A stretch of DNA of 61,073 nucleotides from an uncultured Pelagibacteraceae bacterium (GCA_902600855.1 CACKKY010000003.1:1-61073); one strand, 5' to 3'. Positions 51,526-61,073 are shown, counted from the stretch's first letter. The notes: a model not told the origin generated them from the letters alone. Numbers and translations: made by a program.

Positions 51526-52332
51526 TTACAAAATATCTTCAAGATCATCATCCTCTAATTTAGAGTTTCGATGTTCATTTCGTTTTTTAAGTTTTTGATA
51601 ATGCATAAAACTTACAGGTAATAATATCAGATATATTAAAGCACTAATTGCAATTACATCTAAAGTGTAAATTAATAAAAGTACAAAAAATACAATTATA
51701 CTAAATAGTAAAAAAATAGTTGTTTTTCTTGGTATAACAATTTTTTTAAATGAATAGGTTGGAAACTTGCTTATCAATAAAAAAGAAGTAATTATAAAAA
51801 ATATTGGAACAACTAAATCATAGTTAATATTAATATAATCAAATCCACTTAAACTAATTATTAAAGGAGTTAACACCAAAATACCACCAGCAGGTGATGG
51901 AACTCCTTCAAAAAAATTATCCCTCCAAGATGTCTCTTGATTACTATTAACATTAAATCTTGCCAACCTTAATGCAACACAAATTACATAAACTAAACAC
52001 AATAACCATCCAAATCTTTCTAATGTGTTCAATTTCCAAAAAAACATAATAAATGCTGGTGCTACACCAAAACTTATCATGTCTGTTAAAGAGTCTAGCT
52101 CTTTTCCAACTTTTGAGGTTCCTTTAATTAATCTTGCTATTCTTCCATCAAGACCGTCGATTACAGCTGCAAAAATTATTGCTATTATTGCAAATTCATA
52201 TTTTCCATCCATTGCAAACCTAATGGAAGTCAAACCAATACAAACACCAATCAGTGTCAACATATTGGGCAATATTACTCTAGCATTTTTTTTCTCTGCT
52301 ATTATTTTGATGTTATTTTTTGGTTGCTGCAT
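51526..52332 (-). CDS. pssA: CDP-diacylglycerol-serine O-phosphatidyltransferase
   Basis: PssA makes phosphatidylserine, the precursor of phosphatidylethanolamine. The 268-aa membrane protein carries the CDP-alcohol phosphotransferase motif DG(x2)AR(x8)G(x3)D(x3)D in 'DGRIARLIKGTSKVGKELDS' followed by LTD. About seven to eight hydrophobic segments are visible. The C-terminus is acidic. psd lies directly upstream (2-bp gap), so the two-step PE pathway is in one operon with rlmE. Confidence 0.93.
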   Translation of the reverse strand: MQQPKNNIKIIAEKKNARVILPNMLTLIGVCIGLTSIRFAMDGKYEFAIIAIIFAAVIDGLDGRIARLIKGTSKVGKELDSLTDMISFGVAPAFIMFFWKLNTLERFGWLLCLVYVICVALRLARFNVNSNQETSWRDNFFEGVPSPAGGILVLTPLIISLSGFDYININYDLVVPIFFIITSFLLISKFPTYSFKKIVIPRKTTIFLLFSIIVFFVLLLIYTLDVIAISALIYLILLPVSFMHYQKLKKRNEHRNSKLEDDDLEDIL

Positions 52333-52334
52333 AT

Positions 52335-52982
52335 CTATTTTTGGGCCAACAACGTTTCTCCTGAAATTGCTTTTTGACCAATTTTTACTAGTGGACTATA
52401 ATTTTCATAATAAATATCCACTCTACTTCCAAATCTAATCATACCAATTCTTTCACCTTGAGTAAGTTCTTGATCTTTATTTGTTTCACAAACAATTCTT
52501 CTGGCCACTAAACCAGCAATTTGAACAACTACTATATTGTTGCCGGAATTATCTTTAATTTTATAATAATTTCTTTCATTATCCTCGCTAGCTTTATCCA
52601 ATGAAGCATTAAAAAATTTTCCAGGCTTATAAAATATCTCCTCTATTTTTCCTGCGCATGGAGTTCTATTTACATGACAGTCAAAAATATTCATAAAAAT
52701 ACTTATTTTTTTAAATTTCTTATCTTGTAAATTTAATTCTTTTGGTCCATCAATCTCCTCAACTTTTATTACTTCACCATCTGCTGGACTTACTAAATAG
52801 TTTTCATCATCTATTATTACTCTATCTGGATCCCTGAAAAAATAATAAACCCATATATTTACAATTACAGCTATTACTCCTAGGAAACTATTAATGCTTA
52901 AAAATATTATTGATATTATCCCAGATATGACCAGGAACTTGTATCCTTCAGTATGAATTTTTGGAAATATATTGTTAAACAT
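52335..52982 (-). CDS. psd: Phosphatidylserine decarboxylase proenzyme (short form)
   Basis: Psd converts phosphatidylserine to phosphatidylethanolamine. The 215-aa protein is the short archaeal/alphaproteobacterial-type form. It has two hydrophobic segments near the N-terminus, 'YLVSPADGEVIKVEEI', the catalytic His in 'FMNIFDCHVNRTP', and the self-cleavage site Gly185-Ser186 in 'MIRFGSRVDIY' that makes the pyruvoyl group. It is followed by pssA. It is divergent from icd over 75 bp. Confidence 0.93.
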   Translation of the reverse strand: MFNNIFPKIHTEGYKFLVISGIISIIFLSINSFLGVIAVIVNIWVYYFFRDPDRVIIDDENYLVSPADGEVIKVEEIDGPKELNLQDKKFKKISIFMNIFDCHVNRTPCAGKIEEIFYKPGKFFNASLDKASEDNERNYYKIKDNSGNNIVVVQIAGLVARRIVCETNKDQELTQGERIGMIRFGSRVDIYYENYSPLVKIGQKAISGETLLAQK

Positions 52983-53057
52983 GTTCTTATATTTGATAAT
53001 TTTTGATTAATATGTATATAAAATTACAAAATTCAATTAATAAGATATATAAATTAA

Positions 53058-54272
53058 GTGAGTAAAATTAACATAAAAAACCCTGTTGTCGAGCTTGATG
53101 GCGATGAAATGACAAGGGTCATTTGGCAATTTATCAAAAATAAACTTATTCTTCCATATCTAGATCTAAAAATTCAATATTTTGATCTTGGTATGAAAAG
53201 TAGAGATAATACTAAAGATCAAATTACAATTGATGCTGCCAATGCTATTAAAAGTAATGGTGTTGGAATTAAATGTGCCACTATCACGCCTGATGAAGCG
53301 CGAGTAGAGGAATTTAATCTTAAAAAGATGTGGCGATCACCTAATGGAACCATAAGAAATATCATTGGTGGAACAGTTTTTAGAGAACCAATAATTTGTA
53401 ATAATATTCCAAAACTTGTTCCTTCATGGACAGACCCTGTGATTATTGGAAGACATGCATTTGGTGATCAATATCGTGCCACTGATTTTAAAGTTCCAGG
53501 TAAAGGAAAAATGGAAGTAAAGTGGACATCCGAAGATGGATCAAACGAAATAAAATATGAAGTATTCAATTTTCCTGGTCCAGGTATAGCTCTATCTATG
53601 TACAATTTAGATAAATCTATTGAAGATTTTGCTAGATCATGCTTCAACTACGGGCTTATAAAGAATTGGCCTGTATATCTTTCTACTAAAAATACAATTT
53701 TAAAACAGTATGATGGAAGGTTTAAAGATATTTTTCACGATGTTTTTGAAAAAGAATTTAAAAATAAATTTAGTCAAAAAAATATTACATATGAACATAG
53801 ATTGATTGATGACATGGTTGCTTGTGCTATGAAATGGAGTGGAAAATATATTTGGGCTTGTAAAAATTATGATGGTGACGTTCAATCAGATACTATGGCT
53901 CAAGGATATGGATCTTTAGGTTTGATGACCAGTACTCTATTAACCCCAGATGGAAAAGTTATGGAGGCAGAGGCTGCTCACGGAACTGTGACTAGACACT
54001 TTAGAATGCACCAACAGGGTAAAGAAACTTCAACAAATCCTATAGCTTCAATTTTTGCATGGACAAGGGGCTTGGCCCATAGGGGAAAGCTTGACAATAA
54101 TGATGAGTTGATTAAGTTTTCTGGTGTGCTTGAAAAAGTTTGTATCGATTGTGTTCAAAATGGATCAATGACCAAAGATTTGTCTATTCTATTGGGTCCT
54201 GGAAATAAATATTTAACTACCAATCAATTTTTAGATAGGATCGATTCAAATCTTAAAAAAGTGTTAAATTAA
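53058..54272 (+). CDS. icd: NADP-dependent isocitrate dehydrogenase
   Basis: Icd oxidatively decarboxylates isocitrate to 2-oxoglutarate in the TCA cycle and supplies NADPH. The 404-aa protein belongs to the homodimeric type resembling eukaryotic and rhizobial IDH: '[17 protein letters not shown]', '[20 protein letters not shown]' region, '[12 protein letters not shown]', '[28 protein letters not shown]' region and '[11 protein letters not shown]'. The GTG at 53058 is the start. The next gene begins on the base after its stop. Confidence 0.95.
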   Translation: MSKINIKNPVVELDGDEMTRVIWQFIKNKLILPYLDLKIQYFDLGMKSRDNTKDQITIDAANAIKSNGVGIKCATITPDEARVEEFNLKKMWRSPNGTIRNIIGGTVFREPIICNNIPKLVPSWTDPVIIGRHAFGDQYRATDFKVPGKGKMEVKWTSEDGSNEIKYEVFNFPGPGIALSMYNLDKSIEDFARSCFNYGLIKNWPVYLSTKNTILKQYDGRFKDIFHDVFEKEFKNKFSQKNITYEHRLIDDMVACAMKWSGKYIWACKNYDGDVQSDTMAQGYGSLGLMTSTLLTPDGKVMEAEAAHGTVTRHFRMHQQGKETSTNPIASIFAWTRGLAHRGKLDNNDELIKFSGVLEKVCIDCVQNGSMTKDLSILLGPGNKYLTTNQFLDRIDSNLKKVLN

Positions 54273-55259
54273 TTGGAAAAGAAATTAGAAAATATACTTT
54301 ATATCAATACAGGAGGAGGAATTGGTGATGCTTTAATGTGTTTACCTATATTTCATTATATCAATGAAAATTTTTCCTCTAAAAATATTTTTTATTACTC
54401 AGCTGATTTAGAAAATTTTTGGTTTGAAGAAAAATTAAAAGAGTATAAACCAAATAATTTAATTACAATTAAAAATTTTCCATCTCAATTTGGTTTTAAT
54501 AAAAATCACTCAAAAATTTCAAAAAAATTAATTAAAAATTTTGATTTTAATTATTTTGACTTAATCATTGACAATCAAACAAGACTAAAAAACACATTTA
54601 TTTATCGAAAAATACCACATAAATATTTCATCTCTCCTAGCTTAAACTTTCTTTTTTCAAACCCCTTATTTTTCACAAAAAAAAAGAAAAATCTCATAGT
54701 TAGATTGCTTTTTTATTTAGATAAAATTACAGGAAAAAAAACTACTCCTAATTACCAAATAGACATACCTGAATTATTTTTAAATAAAGCTAAAGAATTA
54801 ATGCCAAATGATCAAAGATATATCGGATTTTCAATTACTGCCGGACACCCTACGAGAGTTAAAGAAATATCAATTCAAGAAATTATTAAAGTTGCAAATT
54901 ATTATTCAAGAGATTTTATTCCTACTTTTTTTATAGAGGATAAATATATAGAAATTAAAAAACTTTTAAAAAAAGAAATCAATAATTCATTTTTTCCCGA
55001 AGAAAATTTAGAAAAAGAATTAAAAAAACCAATAATGGTAACTGCGATGGGTAGATTGACTGAATTCAATATATCGATAGATAATGGAATTTCACATATG
55101 TTATCCTATTCAAATTCAAAAAATTATATCTTTTTTAATAAATCGGCAGATAAATTTGGACCCTCAAATAATTCTGCAATATATGATTGTGAAAAAACTA
55201 AAAAGAGTATCGATGAACTTACAAGTGATGAAATAATTAATTTTATAAACAATAATTAA
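54273..55259 (+). CDS. Glycosyltransferase family 9-like protein
   Basis: The 328-aa protein starts 'ILYINTGGGIGDALMCLPIF', matching the N-terminal GT9 (heptosyltransferase) pattern 'IGDxxxxxPxx'. It has a C-terminal 'SIDNGISHMLSYSNSKNYIFF', resembling the GT9 'xxDxGxxHxxxxxxxP' nucleotide-binding loop. The sequence in between is divergent and very Lys/Asn/Phe rich. It may transfer a sugar to an envelope glycan. The TTG at 54273 abuts the icd stop, and the 3' end overlaps alaS by 4 bp. Confidence 0.65.
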   Translation: MEKKLENILYINTGGGIGDALMCLPIFHYINENFSSKNIFYYSADLENFWFEEKLKEYKPNNLITIKNFPSQFGFNKNHSKISKKLIKNFDFNYFDLIIDNQTRLKNTFIYRKIPHKYFISPSLNFLFSNPLFFTKKKKNLIVRLLFYLDKITGKKTTPNYQIDIPELFLNKAKELMPNDQRYIGFSITAGHPTRVKEISIQEIIKVANYYSRDFIPTFFIEDKYIEIKKLLKKEINNSFFPEENLEKELKKPIMVTAMGRLTEFNISIDNGISHMLSYSNSKNYIFFNKSADKFGPSNNSAIYDCEKTKKSIDELTSDEIINFINNN

Positions 55260-57922
55260 ATTAATTTTTTTATCTCAATAATTGCTTGGTCAATTTTATT
55301 TTTATCTTGACCTCCTGCCTGTGCAAAATCTTTTCGGCCTCCACCACCCTTGCCACCGATAATTTCTGAACCTACTTTAACAAATTGCACTGCATCAAAT
55401 TTACTGATTAAATTTTCTGTTATACCGACTGCTAAACCAACTTTGTCATCTTTGTTTGCAAATACAACTATAATTCCATCAATTAAATCTTTTTTACCTT
55501 TATCAACAAGTTTTCTGAGTTCTTTTGCAGGTAATCCATCAATTTTCTGAAGCCTTAATTTTATTCCATTAATCACATCATCTTTAATTATATTTTTTGA
55601 CTTGTCAGCTAATATTGCATTAATTGAAATTGTCTCAAGTTGTTTGGACAAATTTTTAATTAAAATTTTTTGATCCTCTTCATCTAAGTTGGGATTACCT
55701 CCCATATCTATTATTTGCTGACTTAGATCTTTTATTGCTTCATCGTTTTTTTCTGAAGAAATATTTATTAATTTTTCTTTATTTTTCAAATAATCTTCTA
55801 ACTGTTTGTCTCTTAATGCCTCGATCCTTCTCACTCCAGCTGCGATAGATGATTGACTAATTATTTTAAATTTTCCTATATCTCCAGTATTTCTGACATG
55901 TGTACCACCACACAATTCTGTTGAAAAATATTTACCATCATCGTCACCCATTGAAAGCACTCTAACCTCTTCACCATACTTTTCACCAAATAAAGCAAGG
56001 GCTCCATTTTCTACTGCTTCATCTGGTGTCATTAATCTTGTTCTAACATCTGTTTTTCTTGAAACCATCTTATTAACGAAGTTTTCTATTTGATCAATTT
56101 CTTCATTCACAATTGGCTTCATGTGGCTAAAATCAAATCTTAATCTACCAGGTTCAACTAGTGAACCTTTTTGTGTTACGTGTTTTCCTAATACCCTTCT
56201 TAACGACTCGTGTAATAAATGTGTTGCTGAATGATATGCGCGTGTATTATTCCTTCTTTCCACATTAATTTTTAATTCAACATTATCGTGTAGTTTCACA
56301 GATCCTTTGGTTACTTTTCCATAATGCACAAATAAATCACCAATTTTTTTTTGAACGTCAGTCACTTCAAATCTAAAATCATTGGTAGTAATTTCTCCAG
56401 TATCACCTACTTGGCCCCCTGACTCCCCGTAAAATGGAGTTTGATTTACTATGATCATGCCCTCATCATTTTCATTTAATTGATCAACTTCTTGATTGTT
56501 TTTTAACAAATAAGATATAACTCCCTCTGCTTGGTTAGTTTCATAACCTAAAAATTCAGTTGTTCCTAACTCGTCTCTAATTCCAAACCAAATGTTTTCA
56601 ATTACTGAGTCACCAGAGCCTTTCCAGTTTTTCTTTGCAAGTTCTCTACTTTCTTTCATTAAAGAATCAAATTTTTTTGTTTCAATTGACATCGATTTAT
56701 TTCTTAAAATATCCTCTGTAAGATCTAATGGAAAACCATAAGTGTCATATAACTTAAAAGCAACTTCTCCAGGTAAAACTTTATCTATCTTGGAAATTTC
56801 TTCATTCAAAATTTTTATTCCTCTATCTAATAGAACTAAAAATTTTTCTTCCTCCATTTTTAAAGTTTCTTTAATTAATGACTCAGCTCTCACAAGCTCT
56901 GGGTAATTTCCAGACATTTCATTTTTTAGAGTTTCAAATAAATTATAAAATACAGGATCCTTAGAACCCAATAAATGTGAATGTCTCATCCCTCTTCTCA
57001 TTATTCTTCTTAAAACATATCCTCTCCCCTCATTTGATGGCAGTACCCCCTCTGCTATTAAAAATGAACTAGCTCTTAAGTGATCGGCAATAACTCTAAA
57101 ACTTGAAAGATTAGATTTCTCCGATTTAACTTTTGTGATCTCTGATGCTGCTCCAATTATCTTTTTAAAGTGATCAGTTTCATAATTATCATGTGTTCCT
57201 TGTAAAAGAGCTGTGATTCTCTCAAGGCCCATACCGGTATCAACTGATGGTTTTGGAAGATTAATTCTTTTATCCTTAGTTATTTGTTCAAACTGCATGA
57301 AGACTAAGTTCCAAATTTCAATAAATCGATCACCATCCTCATCTTTTGTGCCTGGTAGACCTCCTTTTAAATGATTACCGTGATCATAAAAAATTTCTGA
57401 ACATGGTCCACAAGGACCAGTTTCTCCCATTGACCAGAAGTTATCTGAAGTTGAAATTCTAATTATTCTATCATCACCCAAGCCAGCTATTTTCTTCCAA
57501 AAATTAAATGCTTCATTGTCTTCATGAAATACTGTTACATAAAGCCTATCTTTATCTATACCAAAATCTTTTGTAATTAAATTCCATGCATAATGTACAG
57601 CTTGCTCTTTAAAATAATCACCAAAAGAAAAATTTCCTAACATTTCAAAGAAAGTATGATGTCTTGGTGTATAACCCACATTTTCTAAATCGTTATGTTT
57701 ACCTCCAGCCCTTACACACTTTTGTGACGTAGTTGCTCTTTGATAATCTCTTTTTTCTAAGCCAGTAAAAACATTCTTAAATTGAACCATTCCTGAATTA
57801 GCAAACATCAATGTAGGATCATTGTTTGGAACTAGATTGCTAGAGTCTACAATTTTATGGTCATTCTTTTCGAAATATTTTAAGAATGTATTTCTTATTT
57901 CATTTAAGGATTTATCGGCCAT
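55256..57922 (-). CDS. alaS: Alanyl-tRNA synthetase
   Basis: AlaS charges tRNA-Ala. The 888-aa protein is full length: the class II core with 'GMVQFKNVFTG', 'TTSQKCVRAGGKHNDLENVGYTPRHHTFFEMLGNFSFG' region and 'VDTGMGLERI'. The editing domain has zinc/active-site motifs 'HSATHLLHESLR' and 'CGGTHVRNTG'. The C-terminal DHHA1-type domain has 'GGKGGGGRKDFAQAGGQD'. It lies downstream of recA, separated by a terminator hairpin. Confidence 0.97.
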   Translation of the reverse strand: MADKSLNEIRNTFLKYFEKNDHKIVDSSNLVPNNDPTLMFANSGMVQFKNVFTGLEKRDYQRATTSQKCVRAGGKHNDLENVGYTPRHHTFFEMLGNFSFGDYFKEQAVHYAWNLITKDFGIDKDRLYVTVFHEDNEAFNFWKKIAGLGDDRIIRISTSDNFWSMGETGPCGPCSEIFYDHGNHLKGGLPGTKDEDGDRFIEIWNLVFMQFEQITKDKRINLPKPSVDTGMGLERITALLQGTHDNYETDHFKKIIGAASEITKVKSEKSNLSSFRVIADHLRASSFLIAEGVLPSNEGRGYVLRRIMRRGMRHSHLLGSKDPVFYNLFETLKNEMSGNYPELVRAESLIKETLKMEEEKFLVLLDRGIKILNEEISKIDKVLPGEVAFKLYDTYGFPLDLTEDILRNKSMSIETKKFDSLMKESRELAKKNWKGSGDSVIENIWFGIRDELGTTEFLGYETNQAEGVISYLLKNNQEVDQLNENDEGMIIVNQTPFYGESGGQVGDTGEITTNDFRFEVTDVQKKIGDLFVHYGKVTKGSVKLHDNVELKINVERRNNTRAYHSATHLLHESLRRVLGKHVTQKGSLVEPGRLRFDFSHMKPIVNEEIDQIENFVNKMVSRKTDVRTRLMTPDEAVENGALALFGEKYGEEVRVLSMGDDDGKYFSTELCGGTHVRNTGDIGKFKIISQSSIAAGVRRIEALRDKQLEDYLKNKEKLINISSEKNDEAIKDLSQQIIDMGGNPNLDEEDQKILIKNLSKQLETISINAILADKSKNIIKDDVINGIKLRLQKIDGLPAKELRKLVDKGKKDLIDGIIVVFANKDDKVGLAVGITENLISKFDAVQFVKVGSEIIGGKGGGGRKDFAQAGGQDKNKIDQAIIEIKKLI

Positions 57923-57970
57923 ATTTTTAAAATACAGCTTTTTTGTTTTATGTCTAGATAACAGTAAGGG

Positions 57971-57999
57971 AAAAAAGGCGCTTAAATTAAGCGCCTTTT
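57971..57999 (-). terminator. Rho-independent terminator of recA (possibly bidirectional)
   Basis: A GC-rich 7-bp stem (57977-57983 with 57989-57995), extendable to 9 bp, has a short AT loop. It is flanked by an A-run on the left and a T-run on the right. On the minus strand, the recA direction, the stem is followed by six U. It lies 24 bp after the recA stop and 48 bp before the alaS start. It is one of only two such hairpins that stand out in the window. Confidence 0.85.
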
Positions 58000-58022
58000 A
58001 TAATTTAAAGATGACCTAAAAA

Positions 58023-59174
58023 TTAATTCTTTTTAGAAGGTATAACTTCTTCTTTTGCAGCTTCTTCTTTTTCAGCTACTTTCTTCTCTTTTTCAATTTT
58101 TTCAGGATCAAGAGGATTTCCTTCAATTTTTTTTGAAATTACTCCAGCTTTTTCTCTAATAGCCATTTCTATTTCTGCAGCCACATTAGGATTTTGAGCT
58201 AGATAAGTTTTAGCATTTTCTCTACCTTGACCAATCTTTTCGCCTTTATAAGCATACCAGGCTCCAGATTTTTCAATTATGTCTGCTTTAGAACCAAGAT
58301 CTACCAGTTCACCCATTTTACTAATTCCTTTTCCATACATTAAGTCAAATTCAACAACTTTGAATGGTGGTGCTACTTTATTCTTAACTACTTTAACTCG
58401 TGTAGAATTACCAATAATTTCGTCTTTATCCTTAATGGCACCAATTCTTCTAATATCCATTCTAACAGATGAGTAAAATTTAAGTGCATTTCCGCCTGAA
58501 GTTGTTTCTGGACTTCCAAACATAACTCCGATCTTCATTCTTATTTGGTTTATGAAAATCATCATTGTGTTTGTGTTTGAAATTGAACTTGTTAATTTTC
58601 TTAATGCCTGACTCATTAATCTAGACTGAAGGCCTACGTGATGATCTCCCATTTCACCTTCAATTTCTGCTTTTGGTGTCAATGCAGCAACTGAGTCAAT
58701 TACAATAACCGAAATAGATCCTGATTTAACTAATGTATCTGCTATTTCTAAAGCTTGTTCACCGGCATCTGGTTGGGAAATTAAAAGTTCCTCTGTATTT
58801 ACACCTAATTTTTTTGCATAAACTGGATCTAAAGCATGTTCCGCATCAACAAATGCACAAATTCCACCTGCTTTTTGAGCTTCAGCAACAACTTGTAATG
58901 CTAATGTTGTTTTTCCAGAAGACTCTGGTCCATAAACTTCAATAATTCTACCTTTTGGCAATCCACCTATGCCTAATGCTAAATCAAGACTTAAAGAACC
59001 TGTGGATACAGACTCAATATCCATTGCTCTTTTTTGGCCAAGCTTCATTACAGAGCCTTTTCCAAAATTATCTGTAATTTGAGCTATAGCAGCGTCTAAT
59101 GCCTTGTTCTTTTCTTTAATGTCCATTTCTTGATCTTTAGTAGATTTAACTACTTTTAGGTTATTTTTCGTCAT
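58023..59174 (-). CDS. recA: Recombinase RecA
   Basis: RecA forms filaments on single-stranded DNA for strand exchange and SOS signalling. The 383-aa protein has Walker A 'GPESSGKTT' at 82-90, '[11 protein letters not shown]', Walker B '[10 protein letters not shown]', loop L1 '[14 protein letters not shown]' and loop L2 '[23 protein letters not shown]' region. The C-terminal ~35 residues are Lys/Glu rich. The ATG at 59174 adds a 16-residue Lys-rich leader ahead of an in-frame ATG near 59126, so the exact start is uncertain. Confidence 0.97.
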   Translation of the reverse strand: MTKNNLKVVKSTKDQEMDIKEKNKALDAAIAQITDNFGKGSVMKLGQKRAMDIESVSTGSLSLDLALGIGGLPKGRIIEVYGPESSGKTTLALQVVAEAQKAGGICAFVDAEHALDPVYAKKLGVNTEELLISQPDAGEQALEIADTLVKSGSISVIVIDSVAALTPKAEIEGEMGDHHVGLQSRLMSQALRKLTSSISNTNTMMIFINQIRMKIGVMFGSPETTSGGNALKFYSSVRMDIRRIGAIKDKDEIIGNSTRVKVVKNKVAPPFKVVEFDLMYGKGISKMGELVDLGSKADIIEKSGAWYAYKGEKIGQGRENAKTYLAQNPNVAAEIEMAIREKAGVISKKIEGNPLDPEKIEKEKKVAEKEEAAKEEVIPSKKN

Positions 59175-59224
59175 TTTTTGCCTCTTTTTTTAATTTTTTT
59201 GATTGTCGAATCATAAATATAAAT

Positions 59225-59239
59225 GTACACATTTTGTTC
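59225..59239. promoter_or_regulatory. Candidate LexA box upstream of recA
   Basis: The sequence GTAC-N7-GTTC lies about 51 bp upstream of the recA ATG. It differs by one base from the alphaproteobacterial LexA operator GTTC-N7-GTTC. The location is right for SOS control of recA. One short imperfect match is weak evidence, and lexA is not in this window. Confidence 0.35.
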
Positions 59240-59281
59240 TCATTAGCAATATATTTATTTTTAGTTAAAAAAACCAAATAA

Positions 59282-60574
59282 TTACTTAAGTTTTAGATAT
59301 TCACTATTTAAAAGCCCAACTGATTTCAATAAATCATATTGGGAAAGTAGATAATTTCTCTCTGAACTTGCTAAAGATATTTGGGCAGAAAGTAACAAGG
59401 CATTTGATTGAATAACATCTAAAGTCGTTCTTGAGCCTCTTTCATATTCTGCAACAATTCCCTCATTAGCAATTTTAGCAGCTTTAACTTGAACTTTTAC
59501 TGAATCTAAAAAACTTTTAGAGGATTCTAAACTTGACCAAGCGCTTGTAACATTGGTCTCATTAGTTTGAATAGTATCATCTAATAGCAATCTCTTTCTT
59601 AATGTTAAATTAGCATTTTTATTAATTGTAGATCTTTTCTTTCCTCCAGAATAAAAAGGCCAACTAAGCGTTGTCGTTAATGTGTCTTTTTCTCTTTCAT
59701 CTATAGTTGAACTAACATCATCAGAATATGATCTTTCTAATGATAAAGATGCTGTAGGTATAAGATCAGCCTTTGAACTTTCTAAATCCTTTTCTGTCTG
59801 ATTTAACTCAAACTTAGCAATTAAAATATCTGGATTTTTTCTTTTTGAAATACTTATGGCATTATTTAAAGACTCAGGAATATTTACAATTGCAGTAGAT
59901 TTTTTTTGTAACGAATTAGGATCTTTTATTTCACCAATAATATTTTCGTATGTCAATTTACTTACTAATAAATCATTTTTTGCTTCTATAAATTGAGCTT
60001 GCGCACCTGCGAAAGAAGATTCTGATTGTGATAAATCTGTAATTGTAATTTGCCCACGGTCTAATCTAATTTTATCATTTTCAACTTGCCTGTTAAGTAA
60101 ATCAAGGTTACTTTTATTAATATCTAAAGTTTCTCTAGCTAAAATTAATTGAGTGTAAGCCTCTATGGCCTCATAAAAAATATCTTGTTCTTTTTTTATT
60201 AATTTAGCACTAGCTAAGTCTAAACCAATAATATTTCTCTTATGAGTAACACCTCTATTAAAATCTAATAGGGTTTGCTCTAGTTTGATTGATTTTGTGA
60301 CGGGGTCCACATCATTAATAGTTGCATCACCTCCATTTTGATTTGTAAGTTTATTTGTATCTTCAAAACTTTTTGATCCACTCAACGTAATAGATGGTTT
60401 ATAATCAGCTTTTGAAATATTTACATCTTCTTCTGAGGCTTTAAAATTTTCTCTTTCAGCATTTAGTTGGGAGTTATCGTTATATGTTTTTTTTAATGCA
60501 TCATATAAAGTTATTGAATTTGCATTAGAGTATAAATTTATTAAAATGATCGATAATATAAAAATTTTTTTCAT
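59282..60574 (-). CDS. tolC: TolC family outer membrane efflux protein
   Basis: The 430-aa protein has a signal peptide (hydrophobic core 4-16, cleavage near 'NANS') and the duplicated helical layout of TolC: 'TLYDALKKTYNDNSQLNAEREN', 'LDFNRGVTHKRNIIGLDLASAKL' and 'YSGGKKRSTINKNANLTLRKR' regions, ending 'RNYLLSQYDLLKSVGLL'. TolC forms the outer membrane exit duct for type I secretion and drug efflux. It may serve the RND exporter elsewhere, but no partner lies beside it. It is separated by 1 bp from the upstream kinase-like gene. Confidence 0.9.
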   Translation of the reverse strand: MKKIFILSIILINLYSNANSITLYDALKKTYNDNSQLNAERENFKASEEDVNISKADYKPSITLSGSKSFEDTNKLTNQNGGDATINDVDPVTKSIKLEQTLLDFNRGVTHKRNIIGLDLASAKLIKKEQDIFYEAIEAYTQLILARETLDINKSNLDLLNRQVENDKIRLDRGQITITDLSQSESSFAGAQAQFIEAKNDLLVSKLTYENIIGEIKDPNSLQKKSTAIVNIPESLNNAISISKRKNPDILIAKFELNQTEKDLESSKADLIPTASLSLERSYSDDVSSTIDEREKDTLTTTLSWPFYSGGKKRSTINKNANLTLRKRLLLDDTIQTNETNVTSAWSSLESSKSFLDSVKVQVKAAKIANEGIVAEYERGSRTTLDVIQSNALLLSAQISLASSERNYLLSQYDLLKSVGLLNSEYLKLK

Positions 60575-60575
60575 G

Positions 60576-61073
60576 TTACTTATATTTTACAGAATTTATT
60601 TGATGGTCACTTCCTAAATTTACTAAAATTGATGCATAGTTTGTCATTTTTTTAAACATGTTTTCTGTTATTCTTTGATAAGTTTGCATAAAACTTATCA
60701 CATCCTCTTTGTTCATAATTTTGTGCTTAGAGGTTTTTTTTGATTTTAGCCATAGTTTATTTTCTTGTTTTAATCTCCATTTCTGAAGCAAACTAAAATT
60801 TTTAGCTTTAAGGTATATTAAACAATTTAATTGAGAATATAAATCTTTGTACTTTTTTTTAAGTTGGCGATTTACGTATTTTCTCCAAAGCTTTTTTGGA
60901 TCTTTAATTCTTTCCATTGAATTAATAGCCTTGTTTAATGAGGAGTTTTTTTCATGCTTTGCTCCTACACACCATCCTTCAAATATTATAACATCTGGTC
61001 TTTTTTTAATATTGTACCAATATTTTTTAGCAAATCTATCGTCTATAGCTTTATTAAAATTTGGTAATTGAAA
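60576..61073 (-). CDS. Glycerate-kinase-like P-loop protein, 3' part (5' end outside window)
   Basis: The minus-strand frame runs open to the window edge, so this is a gene truncated by the window; the Met at 60917 is internal. The visible ~165 residues include 'DVIIFEGWCVGAKHE', the hallmark of the Tda10/D-glycerate 3-kinase group of P-loop kinases. Then come 'LWRKYVNRQLKKKYKDLYSQ' and a C-terminal 'NKEDVISFMQTYQRITENMFK' region (family 'MsxeeVxxFvxxyxxxxe'). The Walker A part is outside. The likely role is phosphorylation of glycerate; other small substrates are possible. Confidence 0.75.
   Translation of the reverse strand, partial: FQLPNFNKAIDDRFAKKYWYNIKKRPDVIIFEGWCVGAKHEKNSSLNKAINSMERIKDPKKLWRKYVNRQLKKKYKDLYSQLNCLIYLKAKNFSLLQKWRLKQENKLWLKSKKTSKHKIMNKEDVISFMQTYQRITENMFKKMTNYASILVNLGSDHQINSVKYK

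Noticed and set aside
52983..53057. Divergent promoters between psd and icd
   Set aside because: Several TATAAT-like and TTGA-like matches overlap on both strands; none has a convincing pair.
1..61073. CRISPR arrays, insertion sequences, prophage, tRNA or rRNA genes
   Set aside because: No regularly spaced repeats, transposase-like proteins or structural RNA patterns were seen; apart from the 38519-38845 stretch, no gap exceeds about 110 bp.

Overview
The window looks like a SAR11 (Candidatus Pelagibacterales, marine Alphaproteobacteria) chromosome segment. It is strongly AT-rich, almost fully coding, with intergenic gaps mostly of 0-100 bp and many 1-11 bp gene overlaps. The only gene-free stretch above about 300 bp (38519-38845) turns out to hold a 58-codon gene and a Fur-box-like palindrome. 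I see no rRNA, tRNA, insertion sequence, prophage or CRISPR array. The order surA-pdxA-rsmA / gmk-acpP-fabG-fabD / rpsF-rpsR-rplI-dnaB / cvpA-purF is alphaproteobacterial. Taxonomy is inferred from composition and gene content, not from a marker tree.

Region 1 (1-16945) is mostly housekeeping: outer-membrane protein folding (surA, cut by the window edge), vitamin B6, rRNA methylation, fatty acid synthesis, ribosomal proteins, DnaB, an RND exporter, CvpA/PurF, an HD-domain protein with PhnZ-like spacing, glutathione synthesis (gshA-gshB), an EamA permease and an MFS permease.

Region 2 (16941-26345) is the most distinctive. A complete Ehu-like polar amino acid/ectoine ABC transporter (ehuBCDA) has a strong hairpin between the binding-protein gene and the permeases. 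It is followed by a MOSC protein, a PhyH-type dioxygenase, a 75-aa protein, and a tightly packed minus-strand operon: EamA permease, creatinase, arginine:glycine amidinotransferase, threonine aldolase. The last three all touch glycine, sarcosine or guanidino compounds, and SAR11 cells are known for an unusual glycine requirement.

Region 3 (26397-35907) is a molybdenum formate dehydrogenase locus: moeA and mobA for cofactor, an IscU-like scaffold, an HPP membrane protein, fdhD, a fused NuoE/NuoF-type diaphorase subunit and a Cys-type catalytic subunit, then selO.

Region 4 (35911-46357) holds an FAD oxidoreductase, TspO, an SDR, DUF2061, a zinc-ribbon microprotein, a DUF3833 lipoprotein, a CFA-synthase-like methyltransferase, DUF1365 and an FAD amine-oxidase-like protein. 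This resembles singlet-oxygen/lipid-modification clusters of other Alphaproteobacteria. It is joined by overlapping genes to an EamA permease and the 5-oxoprolinase genes pxpB-pxpC, with pxpA divergent.

Region 5 (46426-61073) carries terC, panB, guaA, a TPR protein, a guaB lacking CBS domains, rlmE, pssA-psd, icd, a GT9-like protein, alaS, recA, a TolC-family protein and the 3' end of a glycerate-kinase-like gene cut by the window edge.
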